Shown here piece after piece: positions 1 to 7,119 of a DNA stretch of 23,214 nucleotides. Under the pieces are notes generated by a model. That model made no database searches, had not been told where the DNA came from, and saw nothing but the letters and a program-made list of their open reading frames with translations. Position numbers and translations under genes: made by a program. Position 1 is the first letter of the stretch; each line of letters begins with the position of its first letter. Origin of the DNA: a virus; the IMG/VR virus record IMGVR_UViG_3300024520_000510, positions 1 to 23,214 of that record; one strand, written 5' to 3'.

Positions 1-943
1 TGACTTTTTCAGCATCCAGATAGATGATGCCCTCAGAGAGAAGCCAGCGAAAACCGTTTGTCACGTATATGCAGCCGATAAAGACGGCGACATTCTAGAT
101 GAAAAGCAGTGGTACAAGGCAAATCCAGCGCTTGGTCAATTTAGATCATTGAAGGATATGCGAAAGCAGGCGGAGAAGGCCGCTAGAATGCCGAGCTTCG
201 AAAACACCTATCGCAACCTGAATCTAAATCAGCGGGTTTCAACTGTGAGCCCGTTTGTTAGTCGCTCCGTGTGGGAGGAAAACGGGAGTGAGTCGGCCGA
301 TGTTGAGTCGGTTGAGGTTTGGTATGGCGGGCTAGATTTATCTGCTAGAACGGACTTGACAGCCTTCGTGCTGATTGGTCGCAATTCGTCAGGGAAGATG
401 ATAGTTGAGCCGCACTTCTGGACACCTGAAAAGGGTCTGTATGATCGAGCTAGGACAGATCGACAACCGTATGACATATGGGTTAAGCAGGGATTTATGA
501 GAACAACACAGGGCGCCACGGTTGATTATGGTTTCGTAGTTACGGAAATGGCGGAAATCATAGGCGACAGGCATGTTGAAAATATTGCGTTCGATAGGTG
601 GCGAATAGATGTATTTAAGGCTGAGTGCGAGCGGTATGGTATAGAATTCCCGCTAACCGAGTTCGGGCAAGGATTCAAGGACATGTCGCCAGCGCTGGAT
701 AATCTAGAAGCGGAGCTTTTGAACTCTAAGCTCGAGCACGGCATGCACCCAGTGCTAACGATGTGTGCAGCGAACGCGGTGGTGTCCAAGGATCCGGCGG
801 GCAACAGAAAATTGGATAAACACAAGGCAGTCGGGCGCATAGATGGTATGGTTGCACTAGCAATGGCTATAGGCGTAACTGAGAAAGAGCAGGATATTGA
901 GCCGCCATCGCCTTGGGAAGATGAAGGATTTAGTATTTTATAG
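1..943 (+). CDS. Terminase large subunit, C-terminal part (5' end outside window)
   Basis: Packaging motor subunit that pumps DNA into the prohead and cuts the concatemer. The frame is open from base 2 to the stop at 941-943 with no start that must be used, so the gene enters from the left; the ATPase Walker motifs lie outside. The first ~60 residues (ILDEKQWYKANPALG, then KAARMPSFENTYRNLNLNQR) match the linker typical of HK97/COG4626-type terminases. The RNase H-like nuclease follows: GLDLSARTDLTAF carries the first metal-binding Asp, IAFDRWRID a second, and GRIDGMVALAMA the last. The downstream portal, protease and capsid order agrees. A TTG at 149 is only an internal codon. Family assignment is firm; the nuclease residues are assigned by motif. 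Confidence 0.93.
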   Translation, partial: DFFSIQIDDALREKPAKTVCHVYAADKDGDILDEKQWYKANPALGQFRSLKDMRKQAEKAARMPSFENTYRNLNLNQRVSTVSPFVSRSVWEENGSESADVESVEVWYGGLDLSARTDLTAFVLIGRNSSGKMIVEPHFWTPEKGLYDRARTDRQPYDIWVKQGFMRTTQGATVDYGFVVTEMAEIIGDRHVENIAFDRWRIDVFKAECERYGIEFPLTEFGQGFKDMSPALDNLEAELLNSKLEHGMHPVLTMCAANAVVSKDPAGNRKLDKHKAVGRIDGMVALAMAIGVTEKEQDIEPPSPWEDEGFSIL

Positions 944-950
944 GTGATAT

Positions 951-1016
951 ATGAATCAGAGATCGGAAGTGTCTGCGAGCTTAGAAATAGTTTTGTTTGA
1001 CGGATACCCTACCTAA
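951..1016 (+). CDS. Possible 21-codon ORF between terminase and portal
   Basis: An ATG at 951 opens a 21-codon frame (MNQRSEVSASLEIVL...). It is preceded by AGGTGA with a 3-base gap, the same ribosome-binding layout as the tail tube gene at 6160 (AGGTGA, 3 bases, ATG). No family is recognised. It could be a small peptide or only a leader that keeps ribosomes moving toward the portal gene. Length alone gives no coding support. Confidence 0.28.
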   Translation: MNQRSEVSASLEIVLFDGYPT

Positions 1017-1036
1017 GTTTGCACGTTTGCTTTCAT

Positions 1037-1073
1037 GTGTTACCATAACGACTATTGATACTATAGGTAACAC
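1037..1073. promoter_or_regulatory. Inverted repeat covering the portal ribosome-binding region
   Basis: GTGTTACC (1037-1044) and GGTAACAC (1066-1073) are perfect 8-base inverted arms. The pairing can extend by ATA/TAT if A1065 is bulged. The right arm contains the only SD-like sequence (AGGTAA) for the portal ATG at 1078, so a folded hairpin would hide it. It could equally be a DNA operator. No T-run follows, so it is not a terminator. Confidence 0.4.
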
Positions 1074-1077
1074 TTGA

Positions 1078-2343
1078 ATGGCTTGGTTTCGTAAAGAGAA
1101 GCGCGCCAGAAGCGCCGAAAATCCTGATACACCTATTAGCGATAGATCTATTCTTGAGTTTTTTGGGCTTGAAGACATGTCAAGCGCAGGCGCTAGCGTG
1201 AATCTTGATAACGCTTTAACCGTTCCGGCTGTCTTTGCTGCTATAGAGTTTTTATCGAGCACAATAGCTGGTTTGCCTCTGAATGTCTTTAAGAAGACCT
1301 CTAGCGGGCGAGAAAAGCAGAAAAGCGGCTTACAGCTAGTCTTGCAGAAAGCCCCCAATGACGAAACCACGTCTTTTGATTGGCGCAAGTACTCTATGTC
1401 TAGAACGCTCAGTAATGGGCGCTCTCTGACTTATATTGAGCGCGACAGAGACGGTCGCGTCAGCAACTTATTCCCGCTAGATCCATCAACAATAAAAATC
1501 ATAAAAACTGGTTTTAGGAAGCGGTACGTCTATCGCTACGGCGAGTCAGACGAAATAATTTATAACTCAAGCGAAATTATTGATATCCCATTTTCAGTTG
1601 CTCAAAATGGCTTAGATGCCATTAGTCCGATTATGAAAAACAAGGATACTATAGGGCTGTCTATAGCGGCGACTAATTACGGCGCTAAATTTTTCAATAA
1701 TGGCGGCGTACCTCCGTTTGTGCTTTATGGAAAATTTGAGACAGGGAAAGGATTAAAGCGCGCTAGTGATGATTTGCAAAGCGCCATAAAAACGCAATCA
1801 AAAGAAAATAGACTTGCGCTAACATTGCCGAATAGCCACGAATTAAAATCAATCGGAGCAGATCCAGAAAAGAGCCAGTTAGTTGAGGTTAAGCGTTTTC
1901 TAATAGAAGAAATAGCGCGAATCTTTTCGTTGCCGCCCGTGTTTCTTCAGGATCTTACTCATGGTACTTTTAGTAACACTGAGCAACAGGATTTGCACCT
2001 AGTAAAGCACACGATCAGACGATGGGTAACGCAGATTGAGCAAGAATTGAATCTGAAGCTCTTTGGCCGTGAAGAAACCGAGCTTTATGTTGAATTTAAT
2101 ATCGATGGCTTATTGCGCGGTGACTTCGCAACCAGAATGAGCGGTTATGCAACTGCGATTCAAAACGCGGTCATGACGCCTAACGAAGCAAGGGCGCAAG
2201 AGAATAGACCTGACGATGATAATGGTAACGACCTGCTAATCCAGGGCGCAACCGTTCCACTAGGTTCACAGCCAATGGCTGAGCCAGAAAGCGAGCCAGC
2301 GACACCCGAAAGTGAGCCTGAAGAGGATAATGAAGATGGATAA
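1078..2343 (+). CDS. Portal protein (HK97 gp3-like)
   Basis: Dodecameric portal ring at the capsid vertex through which DNA enters and leaves. The 421 aa length fits the HK97-type portal family. Recognisable stretches are FLSSTIAGLPLNVFKK (about 60-75), SLTYIERDRDGRVSNLFPLDPS in the wing region, and GTFSNTEQQDLHLVKHTIRRW followed by IEQELNLKLF in the crown-side helices. The last ~25 residues are acidic and Pro/Glu-rich (repeated ESEP), probably disordered. The gene overlaps the start of the protease gene by 8 bases. It sits after a 134-base gap holding an inverted repeat, unlike the tightly packed genes downstream, so its expression may be set separately. Confidence 0.93.
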   Translation: MAWFRKEKRARSAENPDTPISDRSILEFFGLEDMSSAGASVNLDNALTVPAVFAAIEFLSSTIAGLPLNVFKKTSSGREKQKSGLQLVLQKAPNDETTSFDWRKYSMSRTLSNGRSLTYIERDRDGRVSNLFPLDPSTIKIIKTGFRKRYVYRYGESDEIIYNSSEIIDIPFSVAQNGLDAISPIMKNKDTIGLSIAATNYGAKFFNNGGVPPFVLYGKFETGKGLKRASDDLQSAIKTQSKENRLALTLPNSHELKSIGADPEKSQLVEVKRFLIEEIARIFSLPPVFLQDLTHGTFSNTEQQDLHLVKHTIRRWVTQIEQELNLKLFGREETELYVEFNIDGLLRGDFATRMSGYATAIQNAVMTPNEARAQENRPDDDNGNDLLIQGATVPLGSQPMAEPESEPATPESEPEEDNEDG

Positions 2344-2905
2344 AGAGTTTAGAAGTGGCACGCCAGCCGAAATCCGTGAAGATGAAAATGGTTTGGTGAA
2401 AGTTTCAGGTTACGCGGCGGTATTTAATAGTGAAACCGATATTGGCGGCTATTATCGTGAAAAGATAGAGCAAGGTGCTTTTTCAGATGCAATAGGCCGA
2501 GATGACGTTGTGTTTCTGATAAATCATGACGGTTTACCGATGGCGCGCACAAAATCAGGAACGTTGACACTCCGAGAAGATGATCACGGTCTATTTATGG
2601 AGACAGAACTAGACCCAGAAGACCCAGAAGTAAAGTCAATTCTTCCTAAAATGAAGCGCGGCGACTTGGATAAAATGAGTTTTGCGTTCATTCCAGAGAC
2701 TCAAGAGTGGGATGATTCGGGTGACATTCCAGTAAGAACCATTAAAAGCGCCTCGTTATACGATGTTTCTATCGTTACATTTCCAGCTTATAACGACACA
2801 GACATCGGATTACGTAGCTTAGACGCGTCACGAACAGAGAATAAGCGCAGTAACGAGCCATTGAAAGCTCGAATGCGCATGAAATTGGCATTAAGCCGAG
2901 GTTAA
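2336..2905 (+). CDS. Prohead maturation protease (HK97 gp4-like, peptidase U35)
   Basis: Serine protease that removes the capsid scaffold domain inside the prohead. Counting from ATG 2336, the visible catalytic residues are His64 (LINHDG), Ser115 (KMSFAF) and an acidic residue in LYDVSIVTFPAY (Asp143), the order and spacing of the U35 family. ATG 2336 is chosen because GAGG at 2323-2326 lies 9 bases upstream. ATG 2330 (3 bases away) and GTG 2312 (overlapping the portal further) are alternatives in the same frame. The C-terminus is basic and probably flexible. The gene lies directly before its substrate, the capsid protein. Confidence 0.92.
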   Translation: MDKEFRSGTPAEIREDENGLVKVSGYAAVFNSETDIGGYYREKIEQGAFSDAIGRDDVVFLINHDGLPMARTKSGTLTLREDDHGLFMETELDPEDPEVKSILPKMKRGDLDKMSFAFIPETQEWDDSGDIPVRTIKSASLYDVSIVTFPAYNDTDIGLRSLDASRTENKRSNEPLKARMRMKLALSRG

Positions 2906-2970
2906 GCGCGGTTCCCGCACTTAGCGCCCATTTTGCGCCCTTGGGCAAGGCATATTAAGAGGTTTACACT

Positions 2971-4224
2971 ATGGATCCTAAGATTCTAGAAATGCGGGAA
3001 AATATGGCGAAACTCGCTACAGAAGCCCGCGCCGAGCTTGACAAAATCAACGAAAAGACAGACGAAGCGCAAGCGAAAGAGCTTGAGGCACGTTTTGATT
3101 TAATCATGTCAGACCATGATGCGATTGCATCAAAGGTTGAGCGCGAAGAGCGCTTGATGGCTGCTGAGAGTCAGGCAATTGAAGCTCGCCGCCCTTTACC
3201 GGCGGGTGAAGCGCAAGCAAACGAAGAGCAGCGTCAGTCAGCGCCAGAATATAAAGAAGTTTTTGAAAAGCAGCTTCGGTTTGGTGCTTCAACACTAGAT
3301 GCAGAAGAGCGTGGCGTTTTGATGTCTGGTCGCGCAGAGCATCGAGCACAGTCAACTGGTACAGATTCAGCGGGTGGCTACACTGTCCCTGAAGGCTTTA
3401 GTGGTGAAATTGACAAGGCAATGTCCGCTTGGGGGCCGATGTGGGACGCGAACATCTGCCGCGAATTGGTTACTTCTACCGGCAATGCGCTACCTTGGCC
3501 AACTGTAGACGACACTGCGAAAACAGGCCGGCTAAAGACTGAGAATGCATCTGTAGACGATGACGGCACAGACGACGTTGTATTCGCTGAGAAGCTATTG
3601 AACGCTTATATCTACGACACTGGCATGGTTAAGATTCCGATTGAGCTATTACAGGATTCAGCTTTCAATATCGAAGGCTTGATGACTGAGCTTTTCGCTG
3701 AGCGACTAGGCCGACTAGCTAACACTGCGTTGACTACTGGTACAGGCTCAAGCCAGCCTAACGGTATAGTGACAGCTTCAGCGGAGGGCAAAACAGCGGC
3801 AAGCGCAACGGCTATCACGTCAGATGAACTGATTGATTTGTTTCACTCAGTTGATCCAGCTTACAGACAGTCTCCACAGTGCCGATGGATGTTTAACGAC
3901 ACTACGCTTTCAGCAATCCGTAAGCTGAAGGACGGTGACGGCAACTATTTGTGGCAAATGGGCGATGTTCGCCTAGGTGAGCCAGATCAGTTCCTAGGCA
4001 AGGCTTACAGCGTGAACCAAGCAATGGCCTCAATTGCAACCGGCAATAAAACAGTATTGTTTGGTGACTTAGGCAAATATGTTGTACGTAAGGTTCGCGG
4101 TTTTGACGTGATGACTTTGCGTGAGCGTTATGCTGAAGCTTTTCAGGTCGGCATGGTTGGCTTTAAGCGCTTTGACGGTGAGCTGCTAAACACAGCAGCG
4201 GTTAAGCACTTAGTACAAGCGTAA
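2971..4224 (+). CDS. Major capsid protein with N-terminal scaffold (delta) domain, HK97 fold
   Basis: Main shell protein. Residues ~1-100 are a charged coiled-coil-like helical region (MRENMAKLATEARAELDKIN...), the built-in scaffold removed by the upstream protease. The mature shell domain probably begins near SGRAEHRAQSTGTDSAGGYTV (about 118-140), the usual linker-to-N-arm region. Conserved HK97-fold stretches include GYTVPEGF, VKIPIELLQDSAFN and RYAEAFQVGMVGFKRFDG near the C-terminus. The total of 417 aa is somewhat longer than HK97 gp5 (385). The SD is AAGAGG, 9 bases before the ATG. A 65-base gap before the gene and a hairpin after it suggest that its dosage is set apart from its neighbours. 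The exact cleavage site cannot be read from sequence alone. Confidence 0.93.
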   Translation: MDPKILEMRENMAKLATEARAELDKINEKTDEAQAKELEARFDLIMSDHDAIASKVEREERLMAAESQAIEARRPLPAGEAQANEEQRQSAPEYKEVFEKQLRFGASTLDAEERGVLMSGRAEHRAQSTGTDSAGGYTVPEGFSGEIDKAMSAWGPMWDANICRELVTSTGNALPWPTVDDTAKTGRLKTENASVDDDGTDDVVFAEKLLNAYIYDTGMVKIPIELLQDSAFNIEGLMTELFAERLGRLANTALTTGTGSSQPNGIVTASAEGKTAASATAITSDELIDLFHSVDPAYRQSPQCRWMFNDTTLSAIRKLKDGDGNYLWQMGDVRLGEPDQFLGKAYSVNQAMASIATGNKTVLFGDLGKYVVRKVRGFDVMTLRERYAEAFQVGMVGFKRFDGELLNTAAVKHLVQA

Positions 4225-4230
4225 GCTTAG

Positions 4231-4258
4231 AGCGCGTCTTTAGGGGCGCGCTTTTATT
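4231..4258 (+). terminator. Intrinsic-terminator-like hairpin after the capsid gene
   Basis: AGCGCGTC pairs with GGCGCGCT (one G-T wobble) around a 6-base loop, followed by TTTTATTT. It lies 6 bases after the capsid stop. Since all following genes point the same way and have no clear promoter of their own, it is more likely a partial terminator that lowers transcription after the capsid gene, or an mRNA-stabilising hairpin, than a full stop. Confidence 0.6.
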
Positions 4259-4270
4259 TGAGGTTACTGT

Positions 4271-4450
4271 ATGAAAGTTAAATTAATTGTAAGTCGTGCC
4301 GGTATTGATTTCACTCAGAACGCGGGCGATGAAATAACTGTTACAGACAAAGAGGGCTTGGCGTTAATTCAAGCAAACCAAGCTGAGCCGATCACAAAGA
4401 TCGAAAAGGCGGCTGGTAAAAAGGCAACCAAAAAAGCTATAAAGGCGTAA
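4271..4450 (+). CDS. Small conserved-type phage protein after capsid, Lys/Ala-rich tail
   Basis: A 59-aa ORF with a good SD (GAGG, 8 bases upstream) immediately after the terminator-like hairpin. It begins MKVKLIVSRAGIDFTQNAGDE and continues with an acidic stretch containing TVTDKEGLALIQANQAE. It ends in a strongly basic tail (KAAGKKATKKAIKA). Short proteins of this sort, with a GDE-x-TV-x-D-x-E pattern, are common between capsid and connector genes; the function is unknown to me. The basic tail could touch DNA or the acidic surface of a head protein (inference). The next gene starts 1 base after its stop. Confidence 0.7.
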   Translation: MKVKLIVSRAGIDFTQNAGDEITVTDKEGLALIQANQAEPITKIEKAAGKKATKKAIKA

Positions 4451-4451
4451 T

Positions 4452-5033
4452 ATGAGAGAACTCTATAGTTTAGTGACGGCAGCGGTTGAGCTTCCTGTGA
4501 GCGTGGACGACTGCAAATCTGATTTAAGAATTGACGGATCAACTGAAGATAGTTTGATTGAATCTTATATACAGGCCGCATCTAAATTATGCTCCGAGAT
4601 AGTGGGGCGAAAACTGATAAACGAGACGTGGAAGTTGTCACTAAAAACAGCGTCAGCAACGATTGATTTGCCTTTCAATCCTTGCTCAAGCATAACTGAA
4701 ATTCAATATTACGATTCAGATAACAATGCGCAAACGCTAAGTACATCTGACTTTAATTTATATAGCTATGATGATATTAGCCAAATCGAGACGGTAAGCG
4801 GTTTCTCATGGCCGCAACTATATAATCGGCGTGATGCACTTAATATCACATTCGTGACGGGGTACGGTGCTGCGGCCTCTGATATTCCTGATACGATAAA
4901 GCGCGCAATACGATTAACGGTTGCTCACTGGTATGAGCACAGAGAAGGTGTCGTGATGGGCGTTACAGCAAGCGAAATACCTTATGGAATACACTTACTG
5001 CTAAATGTTGAGCGTGTCGGGTGGGTAGGCTGA
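4452..5033 (+). CDS. Head-tail connector (HK97 gp6-like adaptor)
   Basis: Adaptor ring protein that binds under the portal. The first ~75 residues match the gp6/YqbG pattern: VSVDDCKSDLRIDGSTEDSL, then an amphipathic helix (IESYIQAASKLCSEIVGRKL) and the WKLSL strand. The C-terminal half (ALNITFVTGYGAAASDIPDTIKRAIRLTVAHWYEHREGV) is also typical: FVTGYG followed by a helix with AHWYEHRE. The 193-aa length is usual for the long form of the family. Its stop overlaps the next start as TGATG, implying coupled translation. Confidence 0.88.
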   Translation: MRELYSLVTAAVELPVSVDDCKSDLRIDGSTEDSLIESYIQAASKLCSEIVGRKLINETWKLSLKTASATIDLPFNPCSSITEIQYYDSDNNAQTLSTSDFNLYSYDDISQIETVSGFSWPQLYNRRDALNITFVTGYGAAASDIPDTIKRAIRLTVAHWYEHREGVVMGVTASEIPYGIHLLLNVERVGWVG

Positions 5034-5371
5034 TGCATAAGAATATGGCCGGCAAGCTTGATAAAAGAATCTCTATATTGAGGGAGTATCAGGCAGATGA
5101 CGGTCACAACGGCAAGATATCTAATTTTAGAAACCTAGCAGACGCTTGGGCTCAGGCTTATATATCAAGTGGGTCAGAAGATTACAGATTTAATCGCGTG
5201 TTTTCTAAAGATAACTATGTGTTTGTTATACGCAGCAGATCAGACCTTGAGATAACCACAAAAGACGTTATTGAATATGACGGCGTTAGAATGAACATAA
5301 AAAGCACAACAAAGATTGACGGGCGTGAGCTTTATATGGCGCTCGAAGCTGAAAAAGGTGCGGGTGTATAA
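5033..5371 (+). CDS. Head-closure / head-tail joining protein (Phage_H_T_join family)
   Basis: Small beta-barrel stopper ring that seals the head and receives the tail. From ATG 5033 it is 112 aa. The pattern MAGKLDKRISILREYQADDGHNGK, then WAQAYISSGSE, then FVIRSRSDLEITTKDVIEYDGVRMNIKS is characteristic (SPP1 gp16/HK97 gp9-type). ATG 5033 shares its A with the upstream TGA. GTG 5021 and ATG 5045 (MAGKL, where many family members begin) are alternatives. The stop overlaps the next ATG (TAATG). Confidence 0.85.
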   Translation: MHKNMAGKLDKRISILREYQADDGHNGKISNFRNLADAWAQAYISSGSEDYRFNRVFSKDNYVFVIRSRSDLEITTKDVIEYDGVRMNIKSTTKIDGRELYMALEAEKGAGV

Positions 5372-5772
5372 TGTCGAAAATAAATCAAGAGCTTTCGGAG
5401 CTGATTAAGCGTTTTGATAAGCTGGATGCGTCCCTTGACGGCTTGCTTGATGGATTGGTTCTTGATAGCGCAAAATCAACACAGCGTTTTGCAAAAAACA
5501 GCATGAAAAAAGTCACTTCTGCTAAAAATGAAAAAGGTAAAGGTACAGCGCCGAATGTGGATACGGGCAAGCTGATTAATTCTATTAAAATAGTGCATGA
5601 AAAAGGATCAAAGACGGCGCATGTTGAGTCTGACCTTGATTATGCAGGTATTCTTGAAACCGTAAGAAATCGTCCTTGGTTACGTCCTGCACTTAAGAAA
5701 GTGAAGCGCAGCTACAAGACTAGAGTCAGGCGTGTTCTAAAGAAGGCGATAAAGCAGGCTGAAGCGATATGA
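5371..5772 (+). CDS. Tail completion protein (HK97 gp10-like)
   Basis: Neck/tail-completion protein of 133 aa. The N-terminal ~45 residues are a helix with heptad-like hydrophobics (ELSELIKRFDKLDASLDGLL). The family signature follows: TAPNVDTGKLINSIKI, then VESDLDYAGILE and RPWLRPALKKV. The protein is strongly basic, particularly the last 40 residues (KKVKRSYKTRVRRVLKKAIK). It overlaps the next gene by ATGA. The family assignment rests on the VDTG-LxxSI and RPWLxPA motifs. Confidence 0.85.
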   Translation: MSKINQELSELIKRFDKLDASLDGLLDGLVLDSAKSTQRFAKNSMKKVTSAKNEKGKGTAPNVDTGKLINSIKIVHEKGSKTAHVESDLDYAGILETVRNRPWLRPALKKVKRSYKTRVRRVLKKAIKQAEAI

Positions 5773-6152
5773 TAGAAATACAGGGCGCGATTATTTCTAA
5801 AATAAAAGCCTCAATACTTACGAACGTTTATTCGTATGTGCCAGAAAAAACAGACCCGCCGTATATTGTTGTAAGTTTTCCAGAATTGGACGAAAATGAT
5901 ACGGACACGGAGGAGGGATTTATATCTACTGTTCAAATCACATCAACAAGTAGATACAGAGGATATAAAGAGATATCGGACATAAACAAAGAGCTATATA
6001 GCCTGCTCCATAGAACGGCAATGGATGATACAGATGAATATGCTTTTTCGACAATCCAACAAGAATTTAGTAGTATATTAACAGATGACGATGGCTTGAC
6101 GCGAGTTAGCGTCCAGCGATTTAGCGTTATTTTTGAACCCAAAACAGTATAG
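5769..6152 (+). CDS. Tail terminator protein (DUF3168/gp11-like)
   Basis: Ring protein that caps the tail tube at the head end. It is 127 aa; YVPEKTDPPYIVVSFPELDENDTDT followed by a beta strand (STVQITSTSRYRGYKEISDINKELYSLLH) is the DUF3168 arrangement: an N-terminal helix, a P-P-Y-I-V strand, and a central helix after a strand. The C-terminal strand (TRVSVQRFSVIFEP) is the usual end. The start overlaps the upstream stop (ATGA). Position just before the tube gene supports the call. Confidence 0.83.
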   Translation: MIEIQGAIISKIKASILTNVYSYVPEKTDPPYIVVSFPELDENDTDTEEGFISTVQITSTSRYRGYKEISDINKELYSLLHRTAMDDTDEYAFSTIQQEFSSILTDDDGLTRVSVQRFSVIFEPKTV

Positions 6153-6159
6153 GTGAATC

Positions 6160-6555
6160 ATGAGTGTAGGAATTGGAATTGTAGGGCGTGATATTACGTT
6201 CACGCTTGGTGGGTCGGCGCTAGTCGGTGTTAACTCAAAAGGCTTTACGTTTAACAACGAGGCACTAGACACAACAGATGATAACTCTAGCGGATGGCAA
6301 GAGCGACTTGCAACGTCCGGTTTGAAGTCGCTAGAATTCACAATGTCAGGGCTGATCAAAAATCTTGAGTTAATCAAGGCTTATTCAGGCGCTAGTCAGA
6401 TTTTCCCTGTTGCGATCACTTATCCAGATGGCTCAACAGTAACGTTTGACGCTTTCTTAGATTCGGTTAGCGCAACTGGCGAATCAAACGGTTTAACAAC
6501 GTTTGACGCTTCGTTTAGCTCATCTGGCGCAATGGTCTTTGTAGCGGGTACTTAA
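6160..6555 (+). CDS. Major tail tube protein
   Basis: Monomer of the tail tube, 131 aa, with the beta-rich, Gly/Ser/Thr-rich composition of TP901-1/HK97-type tube proteins. GRDITFTLGGSALVGVNSKGFTFNNEALDTTDDNSSGWQ is the family N-terminus: a strand pair, then the GFTFNNEALDTTD loop. It is followed by LEFTMSGLIKN and a C-terminal FDASFSSSGAMVFVAGT strand. A strong SD, AGGTGA, stands 3 bases before the ATG, and 7 bases separate it from the previous gene. High expression is expected from the role. Confidence 0.86.
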   Translation: MSVGIGIVGRDITFTLGGSALVGVNSKGFTFNNEALDTTDDNSSGWQERLATSGLKSLEFTMSGLIKNLELIKAYSGASQIFPVAITYPDGSTVTFDAFLDSVSATGESNGLTTFDASFSSSGAMVFVAGT

Positions 6556-6556
6556 T

Positions 6557-6907
6557 ATGGCGATTAATAAGCGAGTGGATCTAACTTGGGGCGGTAAAAC
6601 GTACCCGATTTTGATTACTATGAGCATTATTGAGCGGTTAGAGGAAAATCTAAACCTTGCTAAAATGGCTCAAGATTGTGCTACGGGTAACATAAAATTT
6701 AGTCAGGCAGCGCGCCTAGTTTCAACGCTGTTGAACGAAGCGGGTGCAACGGTAACGACTGAAGAAGTGTTTAGTGGAATGTTCGATGGCGGCGAGGTGA
6801 GTGGCGCAGATGTTGTGCTCATGGTTTCATCTATTTTAGGGGCTGTTTTTCCAGCACCAAAAAAAAAGCCTTCCACATCGAGCAAGCCGCGCAAGCGCAG
6901 AGCCTAG
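6557..6907 (+). CDS. Tail assembly chaperone, short form (lambda gpG analogue)
   Basis: 116-aa zero-frame product thought to coat the tape measure during tail assembly. MAINKRVDLTWGGKTYPILITMSIIERLEENLNL is the typical N-terminus (a short beta hairpin, then a helix) and the middle (FSQAARLVSTLLNEAGATVTTEEV) is helical. After the slip site the zero frame reads a basic, low-complexity tail (KPSTSSKPRKRRA) and stops, as in other gpG-type proteins. One base separates it from the tube gene. Confidence 0.85.
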   Translation: MAINKRVDLTWGGKTYPILITMSIIERLEENLNLAKMAQDCATGNIKFSQAARLVSTLLNEAGATVTTEEVFSGMFDGGEVSGADVVLMVSSILGAVFPAPKKKPSTSSKPRKRRA

Positions 6908-7119
6908 AAAACGAATACCCTTGGAGTGAGCTTTACCAGTTAATGGTTGCTGAGTTCAATGTGTCACCTTCTGAATACTGGAAAATGACACCCTCCGAGG
7001 TGGCTTTAATTTTGGACTCAAAGCGGCCTAAGACGATAGGCGGAATCCCAGAGGATGACGTAGCGGATATGTTGCAGAGACGACAAGAACTAATTGAAAA
7101 AGGCGTTGATGTATTATGA
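6557..7119 (+). CDS. Tail assembly chaperone, long -1 frameshift form (gpG-T analogue)
   Basis: Reading the zero frame to 6868 and then slipping back one base gives a 187-aa product. The second segment begins AFHIEQAAQAQSLENEYPWSELY and runs in the -1 frame to TGA 7117-7119. That segment carries the usual T-domain features, a W-x-E-LY helix and PSEYWKMTPSEVALIL, which recur in tail chaperone extensions. It has no start codon with an SD of its own, and without the slip about 210 bases between chaperone and tape measure would be noncoding. The stop overlaps the tape measure ATG (ATGA). In lambda the long form recruits the tape measure; the same role is inferred here. Confidence 0.85.
6859..6868 (+). 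other. Programmed -1 ribosomal frameshift site
   Basis: Nine A bases followed by G. In the zero frame bases 6862-6868 read A AAA AAG, the heptamer known from E. coli dnaX as highly slippery. A second phase, A AAA AAA, is available at 6859-6865. Downstream 6882-6900 is GC-rich with a short GCGC-AA-GCGC hairpin, a weak candidate stimulator. The slip joins the two chaperone segments in the correct -1 direction. Confidence 0.85.

Noticed and set aside
1019-1050. Possible sigma70 promoter (TTGCAC, 16 bases, TACCAT) before the portal gene
   Set aside because: Only a partial -10 match inside the inverted repeat; no independent support.
981-1388. 135-codon minus-strand frame
   Set aside because: Antisense to the N-terminal part of the portal gene, which has strong family motifs; no SD and no recognisable protein.
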